Source of the DNA: Crambe crambe
Lineage: Eukaryota > Porifera > Demospongiae > Poecilosclerida > Crambeidae
Assembly: GCA_963924555.1 (NCBI GenBank)
Contig: OZ004591.1
Location: forward strand, 5,394,001-5,458,000
Reading direction: 5' to 3'
Length of the DNA: 64,000 nt
A program made the translations under genes and the position numbers. Positions 1 through 10,584 of the stretch are shown one piece after another; position 1 is the first letter of the stretch; every line of letters begins with the position of its first letter. The notes beneath the pieces are model-generated. The model saw nothing but the letters and a program-made list of their open reading frames with translations, did no database searches and was not told the origin of the DNA.

Positions 1-48
1 GGTGTAAAATTCATTCCTGATTTTATTTATGTGGATGTTAATGTGCAG

Positions 49-1765
49 GCATGTCCAGAGAGCAAGCATTGAACATGGTTAAGAAACTTGGCATTTCTAA
101 AGAATGTATTAATGAAGTGAGTCAGAAATTCTCAAATTATGTAATGGAGATACTTTTGTTTTCCAGGCTGCAGAACAAATGCTGAGTCTGTATAGAATGA
201 TATTGGAGAAGGATGCCACGATGATGGAGATCAATCCCATGGCGGAGGTGCTGGGCTTTTCAGGGCAGAAAAGAGGTGCATAAAAATGTCGTATATGAAA
301 CAGGGCAGAGGGTGGCATGATGATAAACCTATTTCTATACACGTCTGCCAGTCTGTGTACTTGTCCTGAACAGGCTGCAATTGGGGCTAGAATTTGCTCC
401 CCTTGTAAACTCGCTTTCGGCCAGCATAATAGCAATAATCCTTAGAAATTCTGTCCATTCATCCCCCACTATGTTAATCTTCATGATTGCAGTGGTGTGT
501 ATGGATGCCAAAGTGAACTTTGATGACAATGCCGAGTACAGACAGAAGGACATCTTTTCTCTGAGAGACTGGTCTCAGGAAGATCCACGTGATGTAGAGG
601 CTGCCCATGCTGGTATTAATTACATCGACCTCAATGGTTCCATAGGCTGTCTTGGTAAGTTCTTGTGTACAGTGGAACACCTCAATGTGGATAAACTTAT
701 GTGATCAGGACACTTCTCTGTATCCTAGTATAATAAAAGCTGTTCCCACCTTTAAGTAAGGACATCTCTCTAATCTGGACACTCCTTCCTGCTCCCCAAA
801 GCGTCTAATTTATTTATGACCTGTATTGCAGTTAATGGTGCTGGACTAGCCATGGCTACAATGGACATCATCACACTGCATGGTGGGAACCCTACAAACT
901 TCCTCGATATTGGAGGTGGGGCCAGTGCAAAAGAAGTTATGGGTGGTTTTCATATCTTCAACAGTGACCGTGATGTGAGTGTGTAATGTAACATCAGAAC
1001 TAGCTGAGGTCCATGTGACTTCAGTGACCTTTACCACACAAGCTTTTCTTAAGCCCAAGATAATGAATCTAGGCTAGCAAGTCTGAGAATAGTTATGTCT
1101 ATATCAATACTTATTCTACCCTTCCTTGCAGGTCAATGCTATATTTGTCAATATCTTTGGGGGAATTATTTGCTGTGATGAAATAGCAAAAGGGATTATC
1201 GCAGCAGCTCAAGAGAGCAACCTCAGAATACCCATAGTAGTCAGACTCCAAGGTAAGGAAATCACTCTACCAGTCATCCTCTGAAGCACTCTATCCCAGG
1301 CAAGGGTTTGAATTCCTACTAGCTTATGACACTTCCTTACCACACTTATCCACACTGTATGACATTATTTTAGGTAATAACCAGAAGAAGGACAGTGCAC
1401 TAATTGAAGGCAGTAGATTGAAAATGATCGGAATTGATGATTTCGATAAAGCAGCAAACACTGTAAGCTGTTCAACCTTTCAACAACCTGGACATATCTT
1501 CCTGTCCATTACTGTAGGGGTGAATGAGAGAGAACCATCTGCTCTAGATTTATTACCATGATTATCTACAGCAGCATTTACTTCTGTCTCCCTGTGATAA
1601 GACCTCTAAATGTATCCTGATTAGCTACATAGTTGAATCATGGTAACATATAGTCCTATTTTTATGTATGTATGTATGTATGTATGTGTGCAGGTTGTGA
1701 ATGTGTCAAAGATTGCTGAACTAGCACAGGAGGCTTCCATTGGAGTCGACTTTTCTCCACTCTAA
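49..1765 (+). CDS. SUCLA2: Succinate-CoA ligase (ADP-forming) beta subunit-like, 3' seven exons (copy A, partial)
   Basis: This is the C-terminal part (about 253 codons) of a mitochondrial succinyl-CoA ligase beta subunit, the TCA-cycle enzyme that interconverts succinyl-CoA and succinate with nucleotide phosphorylation. Exons by splice signals: 49-116, 167-275, 493-654, 832-974, 1132-1252, 1374-1462, 1694-1765 (TAA). All phases join without a stop. Motifs seen include [47 protein letters not shown] and FVNIFGG. These are nearer the ADP-specific SUCLA2 family than the GDP-specific SUCLG2. The 5' exons lie before the window. Odd substitutions relative to copy D: Arg to Cys in the segment after FGGII, and Gly to Arg in EGSRLK. 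These make functionality uncertain. The stop lies only 241 bp before the kelch gene. Confidence 0.85.
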
Positions 1766-2006
1766 AACTAGTAGCTAGCAAGACTGTCAAAATTATTATC
1801 AGAAATAGTTCATTTTTAGTCTCTTTTGTGTACAGATTGTGCAATTCACGTGTGCAGTCATTATGATTTTATGAACTATTATTTATTGTGTACAGACAGT
1901 ACAGTTCATGGGTGCAAGGTGCAATCATAATGCGTGGGTAGTGATTGTTAAGCATTCCAATTAGAGCACAGTATGATGGGCGTGGCTCGTTTTGTTTATC
2001 TCTGCT
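1766..2006 (+). promoter_or_regulatory. Compact SUCLA2-kelch spacer, putative kelch A promoter
   Basis: This spacer is present in all three SUCLA2-kelch junctions (243 bp at 22067-22309, 238 bp at 59489-59726). It contains a CACGTG E-box-like hexamer near 1847 and two loosely similar segments starting GTGTACAGA. The box GGGCGTGGC (1978-1986) matches the KLF/Sp consensus. It lies 20 bp upstream of the first ATG and is unchanged in all copies (22281-22289, 59698-59706). It must contain both the SUCLA2 3' UTR and the kelch 5' region. The promoter role is inferred. Confidence 0.35.
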
Positions 2007-5000
2007 ATGGCATATGAACCTCTCCCTCGCTATGGTCACTTCTCTTCCCTCGTAGAAGGAAAACTATTTATGTTCGGAGGATTCGTTGAAGACTTCCATA
2101 ACCATAAAAATGAACTGAAAACAACAATTAATTCTTACAATTCTTTTAATGAAACTTGGAGTTTGTTTCATGCAGGTGGATCTCCTCCACTTGGAATATT
2201 TGGTGGTGCAAGTACAACTCTTTCCAATAACTTTTATTGTTTTGGAGGATCCAATGGTCCAGATTATCAGGGTTCCTTACACAAATGGGATTCCTCCACA
2301 ATGTCATGGAATCAACTAAAAGAACATGACAACAAAGGACCGATAAAGAAAGGCGCTTGTGCGATGATCAGTCACAATGAAGATATCCTACTGTTTGGCG
2401 GGTATGGGACCCCGACTGGTCCCATCCAGCAAGGATCACAGTTTATCGTAAATACGAATGGAACTGATGGTAGAGGATGGACCAACGAGTTGCACAGCTT
2501 TAACCTCCAAGAAGGTGAGGGAGGATGTTATGGGTGTAGCTAGTAGGTTAATGAGGTGTGTGCACACCACTCTACTTCCATGACTTTAAATTTACCCAAT
2601 AAATGTGGGAGTGGTTATGTCATACTGTACAGAGCACAGAATGAAAGTTGGTTGTTGGTCAAATGCTGATCAACTCCATCATTAATTTTAGCATGACAGT
2701 AACTTAATGAATGGTCAAGTTCATGGGGCAAAAGCAATCATGAATGACCTAGGAAACTGGTATCATAACAGGTCAGACCAGTTTTTTAACTGACACTTGA
2801 CTTACCATAATGTGAGTGATATTTTGTGCTCTGACTGCACACATACAAGCAGAAAAAGAGAAACTGCATGTTTCTTTATGCTTGAAGTAATGTTATAGCA
2901 GATGTTATGGGAACTGTTGAAACAGGGTCTAAAGTGTATAGGTTTATGGTCTCACCCTCTCTTTTCACCACGAGCCCTTATTCATGTATTTCAAAACAAG
3001 TCTGTTGCTGCCAAGAATAATGTGACCATTATTGATATGATCACTATGGGGAATAAGTCATAGGGTGACACTGGAACATGAGCAATTATAGTACATACAT
3101 CACATGGAGTAGTCAAACAAGAAAAAGCATTGATTAACACATGCCATATAGTAACATAATAATGTGAATCATCCCAAAGTGCATTTCATGAGATTCCAGA
3201 TTTATATTTATGGTTCAGTGTTGAGTGTGACAACTATACTATATGGAATTTGTGCAGGACTCGTAATAACAGTCTGGACGTCATGTGACATTTTCTGGTC
3301 ATTTTCATTTGTCCTGTCACTTTCTCTGACTGAAATTTCTATTATAACAACTGTTATTAGACAATCATATCCAGACAATGATGGAGTGTTATTGCATGCT
3401 CCATTTGTGTAGATGTCTATAGTATCAAAATGAACACTTTTTCCCCATTTAATGTTATTGACTGAGTTGGAGATGACAGCATGGAGTTTCCATGTACATG
3501 AACTACATGAAATAATGTAACTCTCATAATTACTTGTTTGTATACAGAACTTTGAGACTATACTTTATACAGTCACATGTAACTACACTGACATGCAACA
3601 CATAATACACATCATTATGTACAGACTCAGGATTACCAATCTTTAATCATCTGACTCTTACTTCCCCCCAACTCCCTCAGGGACGTGGTCCTCCCCCACT
3701 GTCACTGGAACAAGACCCCCTCCCTGTTCTGCCTTCACACTAACAAAGATAAACGAGAATACAGCTGTGATGTTTGGAGGGCTCCTACCTGGAAAGACAA
3801 CCAATGATGTGTACATCCTTGACCTGACTAAAATGGTGAGATGCCAACATTAATTAATAGGGGTGAGTCTGAGTGACCCCCACACTAGTGAGTCAGTTGA
3901 GAGATTTCTACTATATAATTATTTATATATTTATATGTTTCGTACGTTCTAACATTAATGGTTTTTCTCTGCAACGATCATCTGGTAACATTACATCACA
4001 TTACATTGCACATGCACAAACTTTTACAACATAATTCAAAACACTTCAGATAGCACTGATCACAGATAACATCCTACACAGTAAAACAAACAAACCAAAA
4101 AACATAATAAACACGTGCATAAAATTAAATGTCTATCACATCCAGAGCACATGATTTTCTTCTCATGGAACCTTTGGTTCACATATCAAATTGAAGCAAT
4201 CCACATCGATCTTGATCATCAGACTCACCCCAGAATACACTGCATTTCTCTAGTATATTACACTAATGAAGTAGGTATTTCAGTGTGCTCTGGCAGACGT
4301 GATGCACTGACCATTGTAACTAGTTCAGTAAGTCCCATAGCTATAGTGCCACCACACTCAGATAAGACGAGGTGAATATAACATCCAAGAATGGGAGGTC
4401 AAGTATATAAGTGAATGGAAGATTATATGGCCACAACTATTATCATTATTAATTTTACATGTTTAGCAAATGATAGAAAAATTAATGTGTCCATAACAAA
4501 CTTAATAATTTACTTGGGACATGAATTTTATAATAGTAATGATAACTGTGCTTAGTAGGAGGTGAATGATCATGTTCTGCTGATTCTTTTACCACATGAA
4601 TGATACTGAACCCTCCACCTCCTACTCTATTTCCATGTTATGAGGCTCTCATCACTCATGCATAATCATCAGACATTTTGGGGAGTTTATTCATTTATTT
4701 CAGCCTTTAAAATTGATCCCTGATGTATAGTGATCGTAATTGTAATCTTTTTCATTTCCAGCACTGGAGCAAACTGGTCCATAAGGAGGGAGAACCCTGT
4801 CCAGTGGCTAGAATGTCCCATGCTTCTGTCTGCCTTGGTTATGGTGGAGATCACCCAGAACTCCTCATCACTGGTGGAACAGATGACAATGACAAGGTTT
4901 TAAGTGACATGTGGATACTGAATATGCAGTCAGGGAGGTGGAGGGAGGTGAGTATTATTTAATGGAGAATGAAAATTAATTTATTGGTGGACACTGAATC

Positions 5001-7045
5001 ATTAGAATTGGAATCTCCCTCATCCTTTTCTAACTTCCTTGTAGTATTGTTGTTGCTATTTGTGTTGAGGACACTCTCTAGTTGCAATTACCAAGGGCAT
5101 CTAGCCAACTCTTTCATTTTCCTGTGTGGAGTCAGAGTAAAAAGTGTGCATTGTTTAGTTGTAGCTACAAGAAAGTGGTCTTCTTCCAATGCAATGTTTA
5201 TAGATTACAGCATTTGTCCCTATCTCCATTAGGTATAGTACTGTACACATTATCCACCACATGCTGTGTACCTATCCATCTGCTAATAGGCAGGTGCTGC
5301 ATGTATGGAGTGTTTCTAATGTTCAGCATCCATTAGAATAATGTGGAAGACCTATGGCTATGATTGAACTAAGCTCTATTCACAGCTCTAATAGAGTGAT
5401 ACCCTGTAGTTATTAATAGTTACTGACACCTTGTAGTTTGGTGTTAGAGGTCAAAGTATTTATAAACTGGATGATTATTATTTGCAGTCAACTATCCAAT
5501 TTATCACAATATGACCTCCTCACTCACTCTAGCTGTATTTGATGTCATAGTCTTAATGAGTATTATGGAGGGTTTAAATCATGTTTTGTGGAAACTAGTG
5601 TGACGTGGATACTGAAATAGTAATTGTGAGAGGGATTATCCAATGTTATATCTCCATGCGCAGATCAAAGTTCCAAGTCTCCAGTCAAGATGTTACCACA
5701 CTGCTGATGTGTTCCATTTCAGTGCAAGACTGGCAGAGGTCATTCTATTTGGTGGAGTTCCTGAGTGGCCAAAGAATGCCAAGTATGATGCTGACCTTCC
5801 AATGATAGCCCAGACCACTGTGCTACGATTTGGTGAGTGTGATTTAACTGATGCTAGTCATACTATACTTCATTCCTCATAATTATAATTATAAACACAA
5901 TTATTGGCACTGGAGGTCATAATTATTTCCATGTGTTGTGCATACTTACATCTCAAGTGAACTTTCTTTATGTCGAGATCTCCATCACCTACTGCATTAC
6001 TCAACATCTCTGTACAGTGGGGACCTCTAAATGTTTATGTGTATACTGATCCATAAATATGGGTATGAATTGCTGATCCTCAAATTGTTTCTCCCATAAA
6101 ATATTTGAGAACTATGGTAGATTTTGATGGTCTCTTTATTTGGAGGCACAGTGACTTTATTAGAGGTTCTGTACTTGTTGTTTGTTGCACTTGTTAAAAA
6201 GTCGTATTTGTGGTTTGTGCATGTGCAAGTCCTCACAAGTCTAGAGTCTGTGATACAGATCATAATTATTATGTTTTATCATATCCACCTATGATTATAT
6301 CTTTTGAAATAATAATGTATTAATTACTTATGTCTTTGGCAATAACAATACGATATTACTGCTAATCAGAATGTGTTGATGATCAGTGGACTCTGATTGA
6401 CGTGTGCAAGTTTCCTGACCTCGGGAGTCCAGAGAGAGTGAAGATGAAGGAAGAACTGAAGCAGCAGTTTAGTAAGTGTGTGTTGTTGTAATAGCTAGAT
6501 GGGAGTTGGAGGCATGGTTGTCTGATTATTTAAATCCCATGCATGCGTGGGTGAGATCAAAGGGTCGCGGTGTTCTTTATAAGTCGTAATACCTGACGGG
6601 CATTATTAGTCATATATTGCCCTTAGTTTATTGAAACAATATGTATGTGAACAAGAAAGTGTGGCCACTAAAGTGTCACTTTTCCTAGCCTATACTCACC
6701 TTAGCTAGCTATGGGTTCCCATGGGTTTTATTGATTATGAATATAACCCAAGTCCTGATTGTGCAGCCCTCTGAGGGTGGTTTATAATCCTTAGACGATA
6801 ACATGAATGATTCCGGTAATCAGGTAACTATATCATATAGTAACCTCTTGCTAGGCCTGCAAGTGGTCAGGTATCTAAGTGTCCACTTAGATCACTGTGG
6901 TTCCCAATTAGAGACTTATGGCTGTGGTTGTCATAAGACTATACACAGTTTATACTATTGTCTAAGTCAGTTAGATCACTCCAGTGGTGACTACTCAATA
7001 CATAAAACCCTGGCACCCATACTCCATTACATAAGTGATGTATGA
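2007..7045 (+). CDS. Kelch-repeat beta-propeller protein, copy A
   Basis: Start is the ATG at 2007 (MAYEPLPRYGHF), since the frame upstream has no other ATG. Exons: 2007-2514, 3681-3835, 4762-4947, 5664-5832, 6370-6471, with consistent phases and GT-AG borders. Several kelch blades are visible, with Gly-Gly doublets (FMFGG, YCFGG, LLFGG, VMFGG, LITGG, ILFGG) followed by Trp/Tyr-containing strands such as NETWSLF, MSWNQL, HWSKL and GRWRE. Exon 5 ends in a charged segment (RVKMKEELKQQF). A final exon 6795-7045 joins in phase and gives about 456 residues. It is tentative, because copy B ends after eight codons there. A polyA signal follows at 7166. Kelch propellers usually mediate protein-protein contacts; this one's partner is unknown. 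The gene sits between SUCLA2 and a ROCO/Death gene. Confidence 0.8.
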
Positions 7046-7165
7046 GTGATTCAAAATAAAAATAGACTGTTGTACTCAATACCTCCTGTTGATCAGTGAT
7101 CTATATCTGCCAGCACAATTATACTGACACTATAAATGTTAACATTTGCATTGTATGCACTCTTT

Positions 7166-7171
7166 AATAAA
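7166..7171 (+). terminator. AATAAA polyadenylation signal, kelch A
   Basis: AATAAA lies 121 bp after the tentative stop of kelch A and is conserved in copy B at 27430-27435. It suggests that kelch and the downstream ROCO gene are separate transcripts. Confidence 0.4.
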
Positions 7172-7203
7172 GGAATGAAAATATTTATTCTAAATAAGTA
7201 GGG

Positions 7204-7427
7204 ATGGCTGTGGGTGGTTCAAAAAAAGTTCAGTAACTTCAGTCGTAACCCCTTACCCATCACCTGTATCACCAAACTACGAGCTAACTATTCCTACTTC
7301 ACTCCCATGACTGGACAAGATGGGAATGAAGTATGAAGTAGTTTGGTGATATTGGTGATGAATAAGGGGTTACTTGACTGAAGTTCACTCTCTTGTTGCT
7401 GAACTTTTTTGAACCACACACAGCCAT
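7204..7427. repeat. Foldback (inverted-repeat) element, copy A
   Basis: The left arm begins ATGGCTGTGGGTGGTTC and runs through a TTCAGT...TTACCCATCACC segment. The right arm returns TGATGAATAAGGGG...GAACCACACACAGCCAT. The centre contains TTCCTACTTCACTCCC. The orthologous element in copy B is 27461-27700, whose right end is longer. No coding capacity is seen. Confidence 0.7.
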
Positions 7428-7464
7428 AAGTCTCTAATTGGGAACCACAGTGATCTAAGTGGAC
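7419..7464 (-). repeat. 46-bp inverted copy of 6881-6926
   Basis: Bases 7419-7464 are the exact reverse complement of 6881-6926. The segment sits where copy B instead has about 504 bp (27683-28186). The first nine bases, CACAGCCAT, also belong to the neighbouring foldback element, which gives a microhomology at the junction. Confidence 0.85.
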
Positions 7465-7665
7465 ATTTGAATGAACCATTTCTGAAATTAGTTGTTTGAT
7501 GATGATGATGATGAATGACCAGGTCAAAACACAATTTTAGAAGTCACTATAAAATGATACTGCTTTGTCTTCTGCTCTACATACTTGAGTCCTAGCACAT
7601 TGAAGGTGTTCTGTCTTAATTCTGAAAGAAAATACAAAGTATAAGTCAAATGGAGCAATCTGTGC

Positions 7666-7755
7666 CATCCCTACTTAGAGAATCGTACTCTCTGATGTGT
7701 GCGCTGAGGTTTAGTGTTTTTATTATCAGAGAGAGTGGAGCTCTCAGTAGGGATG
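7666..7755. repeat. Small foldback element with GTAGGGATG ends
   Basis: About 90 bp bounded by CATCCCTAC and GTAGGGATG, with inner arms TTAGAGAATCGTACTCTCTGA and TCAGAGAGAGTGG. A half copy occurs at 10196-10232. The GTAGGGATG box recurs at the ends of other foldbacks nearby. Confidence 0.55.
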
Positions 7756-8510
7756 ACGTGGATGGCAGCACACGCTGTATATAGACTATTACAAAAGTGA
7801 AATTTTAGTTCACCCACTTGGACTTACTGTGAATGATAATCCAGCCTATTAGAGCCTACATACTACAAAGTGCAGGCCAAGTTTCAGGACCAGGGATCTT
7901 ACCGTTTCCAAAAATATGACAAGCAGGTGAGTCTCTGTATAGTTGTTATTAGACTACCATATCTCACAAACCACTCAAGCTACGTACAGCAAGTATCATA
8001 CAGCACTTAATTTTCGAGGGATCATATTTCACGAAATTTTCTTTTCCTGGAGTCTAGTTTCACGAATGCCAGCAATAAAGCCACACCTATCAGTCAGTAT
8101 TTGCACTCTAGGCCTTGCCTGCCCTACCCTGCCCTCTTCCCTGATATTCATTGTCTATTGGTTCCTGAATACACAACTTACTTCTAGCTCGTAACTACTA
8201 GGCCTAGCTAGCTTGTGGATCAAGCTCTGACAGAGGTCCACTTAGGTTGAGATGTGCTAAACTTGCTTGAAGAATGGAGTGCCATCACAAATCACTAACT
8301 AACTAGTTAAATTAGTTTGCTAGTTAGGTAATCACGTCAGAGTAGCTAGATAAATCAGGCTACGCCTCTCCACAGTCACATCGCATAGTTAACTGGCCAC
8401 ACTTTCTCATACTGCAGATCTTTTTTGCTACGCATGTGCATGTATTTGATATCCAATTATTCGTATTTTTCAGCTAAATCTAGCTAGCTAGCTAGCTGTC
8501 TCTAGATATA

Positions 8511-8958
8511 CAAGTGAATGCAAAAAATTTCTTCGAAATAAAAATGTGAAGTAGGGATGCTATTATAACTGCAGTTTCATTATGAAAACCAAGTACTGCA
8601 GCATCGAAGCAGTATGGCCCAAAAATCTAGCTGGAATATGTATTATAACTGCATGCAAGAGAGTGAACTTAGTGAAGTGACCCTTACCCATCATCAAGTA
8701 CGAGATACTATTCCTACTTCACTCCCTTGGCCCTTGATCATGGGAGTGAAGTAGGAATAGTATCTTGTACTTGATGATGGGTAAGGGTCACTTCACTAAG
8801 TTCACTCTCTTGCATGCAGTTATGATACATATTCCAGCTCGATTTTTGGGCCATACTGCTTCGATGCTGCAGTACTTGGTTTTCATAATGAAGCTGCAGT
8901 TATAATAGCATCCCTACTTCACATTTTTATTTCGAAGAAATTTTTTGCATTCACTTGT
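8511..8958. repeat. 448-bp long perfect-type foldback (MITE-like)
   Basis: The left arm from 8511 (CAAGTGAATGCAAAAAATTT) is matched by the right arm ending at 8958 (AAATTTTTTGCATTCACTTG), with a centre near 8734 and a loop of about 15 bp (8727-8741). Arms of about 216 bp are nearly identical, which suggests a recent origin or gene conversion. No open frame is seen and there is no counterpart in copy B. Confidence 0.85.
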
Positions 8959-9965
8959 TTGCATTCTTTTTCTTTGTGATTATGAAAATTGATAGACACT
9001 AAAGGCTTCCTTGATTGAACTAATGATCAGTATTTCATTCTGTTCAGGGAGGAGAGTTTGAAGGATGATCATCTGCAGTGTAATGGAGTACTGAAAGGAG
9101 TGAACATTTTAAAAAGTGAACAGCATTAGCTAATTGTTACATATGTGATCACTGAAATAATTATTGAGATGGTACGTATGTCTTGCTTGAGGGAGGAGTA
9201 TGGGGAGTTTATGCATTTGGTGTAGTGATCATAATAGTGGATGCCATCAAATGGCCACATCCTGTGCAGGTGTTATATGAGGAGAACTGCTATTAATTGC
9301 CCCACCCCTTTTATGAGGTAATATCGCGAAGATTTTTTTCATACGAGGCTGCAGCACATTATAGATAGCCCAGCTAGATTTTAGGCTATCCCTACTTAAC
9401 CTTTTTATTTGAAGAAATTTTTTACGCTCACTTGTTTCTATCCTTTTTCTTAGTGCTTGAAGTTGAATGAGGGAGGCTACAGTACAGTACTATACGAAGC
9501 CAGCTCTACATAAACCTCTTTTGTAGGTACATACAGTGTCTCTGGTTGAAGAATTTGTTTAGCTATTTAAGTTTTGTTGATATAAAACTTTATAGCAACA
9601 GCAATGTAAATGACATGTACACGGCATGGTGAAGTGAGCTGACTACACTACAGCCAAGTACTGGCTATAATGCTACTATAGGATGAGCATCTGTACTGTA
9701 ATTCAGCAAGGAGTGACTGGAACATCATCAGATAATGAATGAAGACCTTGGCTATAGCTAAACTTAAGCTTACGTGGCTCCGCCCATAAGCCCCGCCCCC
9801 TTCAAAATGGCGTAGAAAGATTAGCAGCTGTGTTCCGAGTGCTATCGAATAGTGAAGTAGAGCCTTAGTCAAAACTAATAGCAAAAGATCAGCCTCTAGG
9901 TGCCGCTCTAACAGATGGCCAAAGCAGAATTTTGATGACTATAGCCAGTAAGTCGGTACGTCGAT

Positions 9966-9997
9966 CTTATTATTATTATTATCCTTATTATTATTAT
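9966..9997. repeat. (TTA)n microsatellite
   Basis: Two runs of TTA/ATT triplets are separated by TCC. Nothing functional is seen. Confidence 0.8.
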
Positions 9998-10384
9998 AAA
10001 GAAAAAGAACGAAAAGTCAATTATTTTAGAACTCGTTTTTTTCTTATGTTGGCGAATGAATTTTTGGCTTTTGAACATTCTCCTCTCTTCTTTGTAGATA
10101 TAATAATTCACTGTAGCCTTCTGAGAACCTGTAGAGTAAGGGTAGAAGAGAAAGAAGAGTTTTTAGTTTATACTGTCCTATGGACTTTGACCTGCCATCC
10201 CTACTTAGAGAGTGCTACCGCACTCTCTGATACATAGAAGAATGAACTCTTACATTCTTGCATTTATGCACACGTACATGAAACCATAAAGAGAGAAAAA
10301 AGACCAGGAACAAGTTAAGAAAAAAAATTTCAGTTAAATGAAAAGAGATGAGCATTGCGAGGATATAAGGGGTGGGATAAAGGA

Positions 10385-10580
10385 TTAAAAAATTGATCAA
10401 TCTTTGTTCTGTCTATCCTACATATACAATCATTACTGCACTGTATATGTAGAGGTTTTTGGCTGGATATACCAAACAAAGATTGATCCCATTCAATCTT
10501 TCATGCCTACCCTTGTTTCCTTATTTTTTGAGCAATGGTCATCTGTACATTTTCTAATTTTCACGAAATGTTTTTTCCTG
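10385..10580. repeat. Eroded foldback element upstream of ROCO A
   Basis: Arms around TGATCAATCTTTGTTCTGTC (10394) and CAAAGATTGATCCCATTC (10480) are inverted repeats. The same element is more complete at 28860-29115. It ends 5 bp before the ROCO start codon, so the 5' UTR or promoter is element-derived. Confidence 0.55.
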
Positions 10581-10584
10581 ATGG

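Larger units (their letters stand above)
7756..10584. other. Kelch-ROCO intergenic region A
   Basis: No gene is supported here. From about 7760 to 8110 it matches copy B 28490-28800. About 2.2 kb (8115-10270) is extra relative to copy B and contains the 448-bp foldback and a TTA microsatellite. A one-armed MITE relic with TTTCACGA motifs lies at 7990-8075 (counterpart 28697-28775). A possible short exon at 7853-7926 has splice-like borders, but its frame is not kept in copy B. Confidence 0.5.

Noticed and set aside
1660-1690. TATG tetranucleotide run in SUCLA2 introns
   Set aside because: Simple microsatellite, variable in length among copies; not reported separately.
3164-3412. 82-codon hydrophobic frame inside kelch intron 1, also at 23462 and 60897
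   Set aside because: It lies within an intron of each copy. Conservation equals that of the surrounding intron, and indels at the start differ between copies.
4115-4375. 86-codon frame in kelch intron 2
   Set aside because: Intronic; length and start change between copies, with no recognisable domain.
7853-7926. Possible extra kelch exon with TAG acceptor and CAG|GTGAGT donor
   Set aside because: The same place in copy B (28565-28636) has indels that change the frame, and a polyA signal lies upstream.
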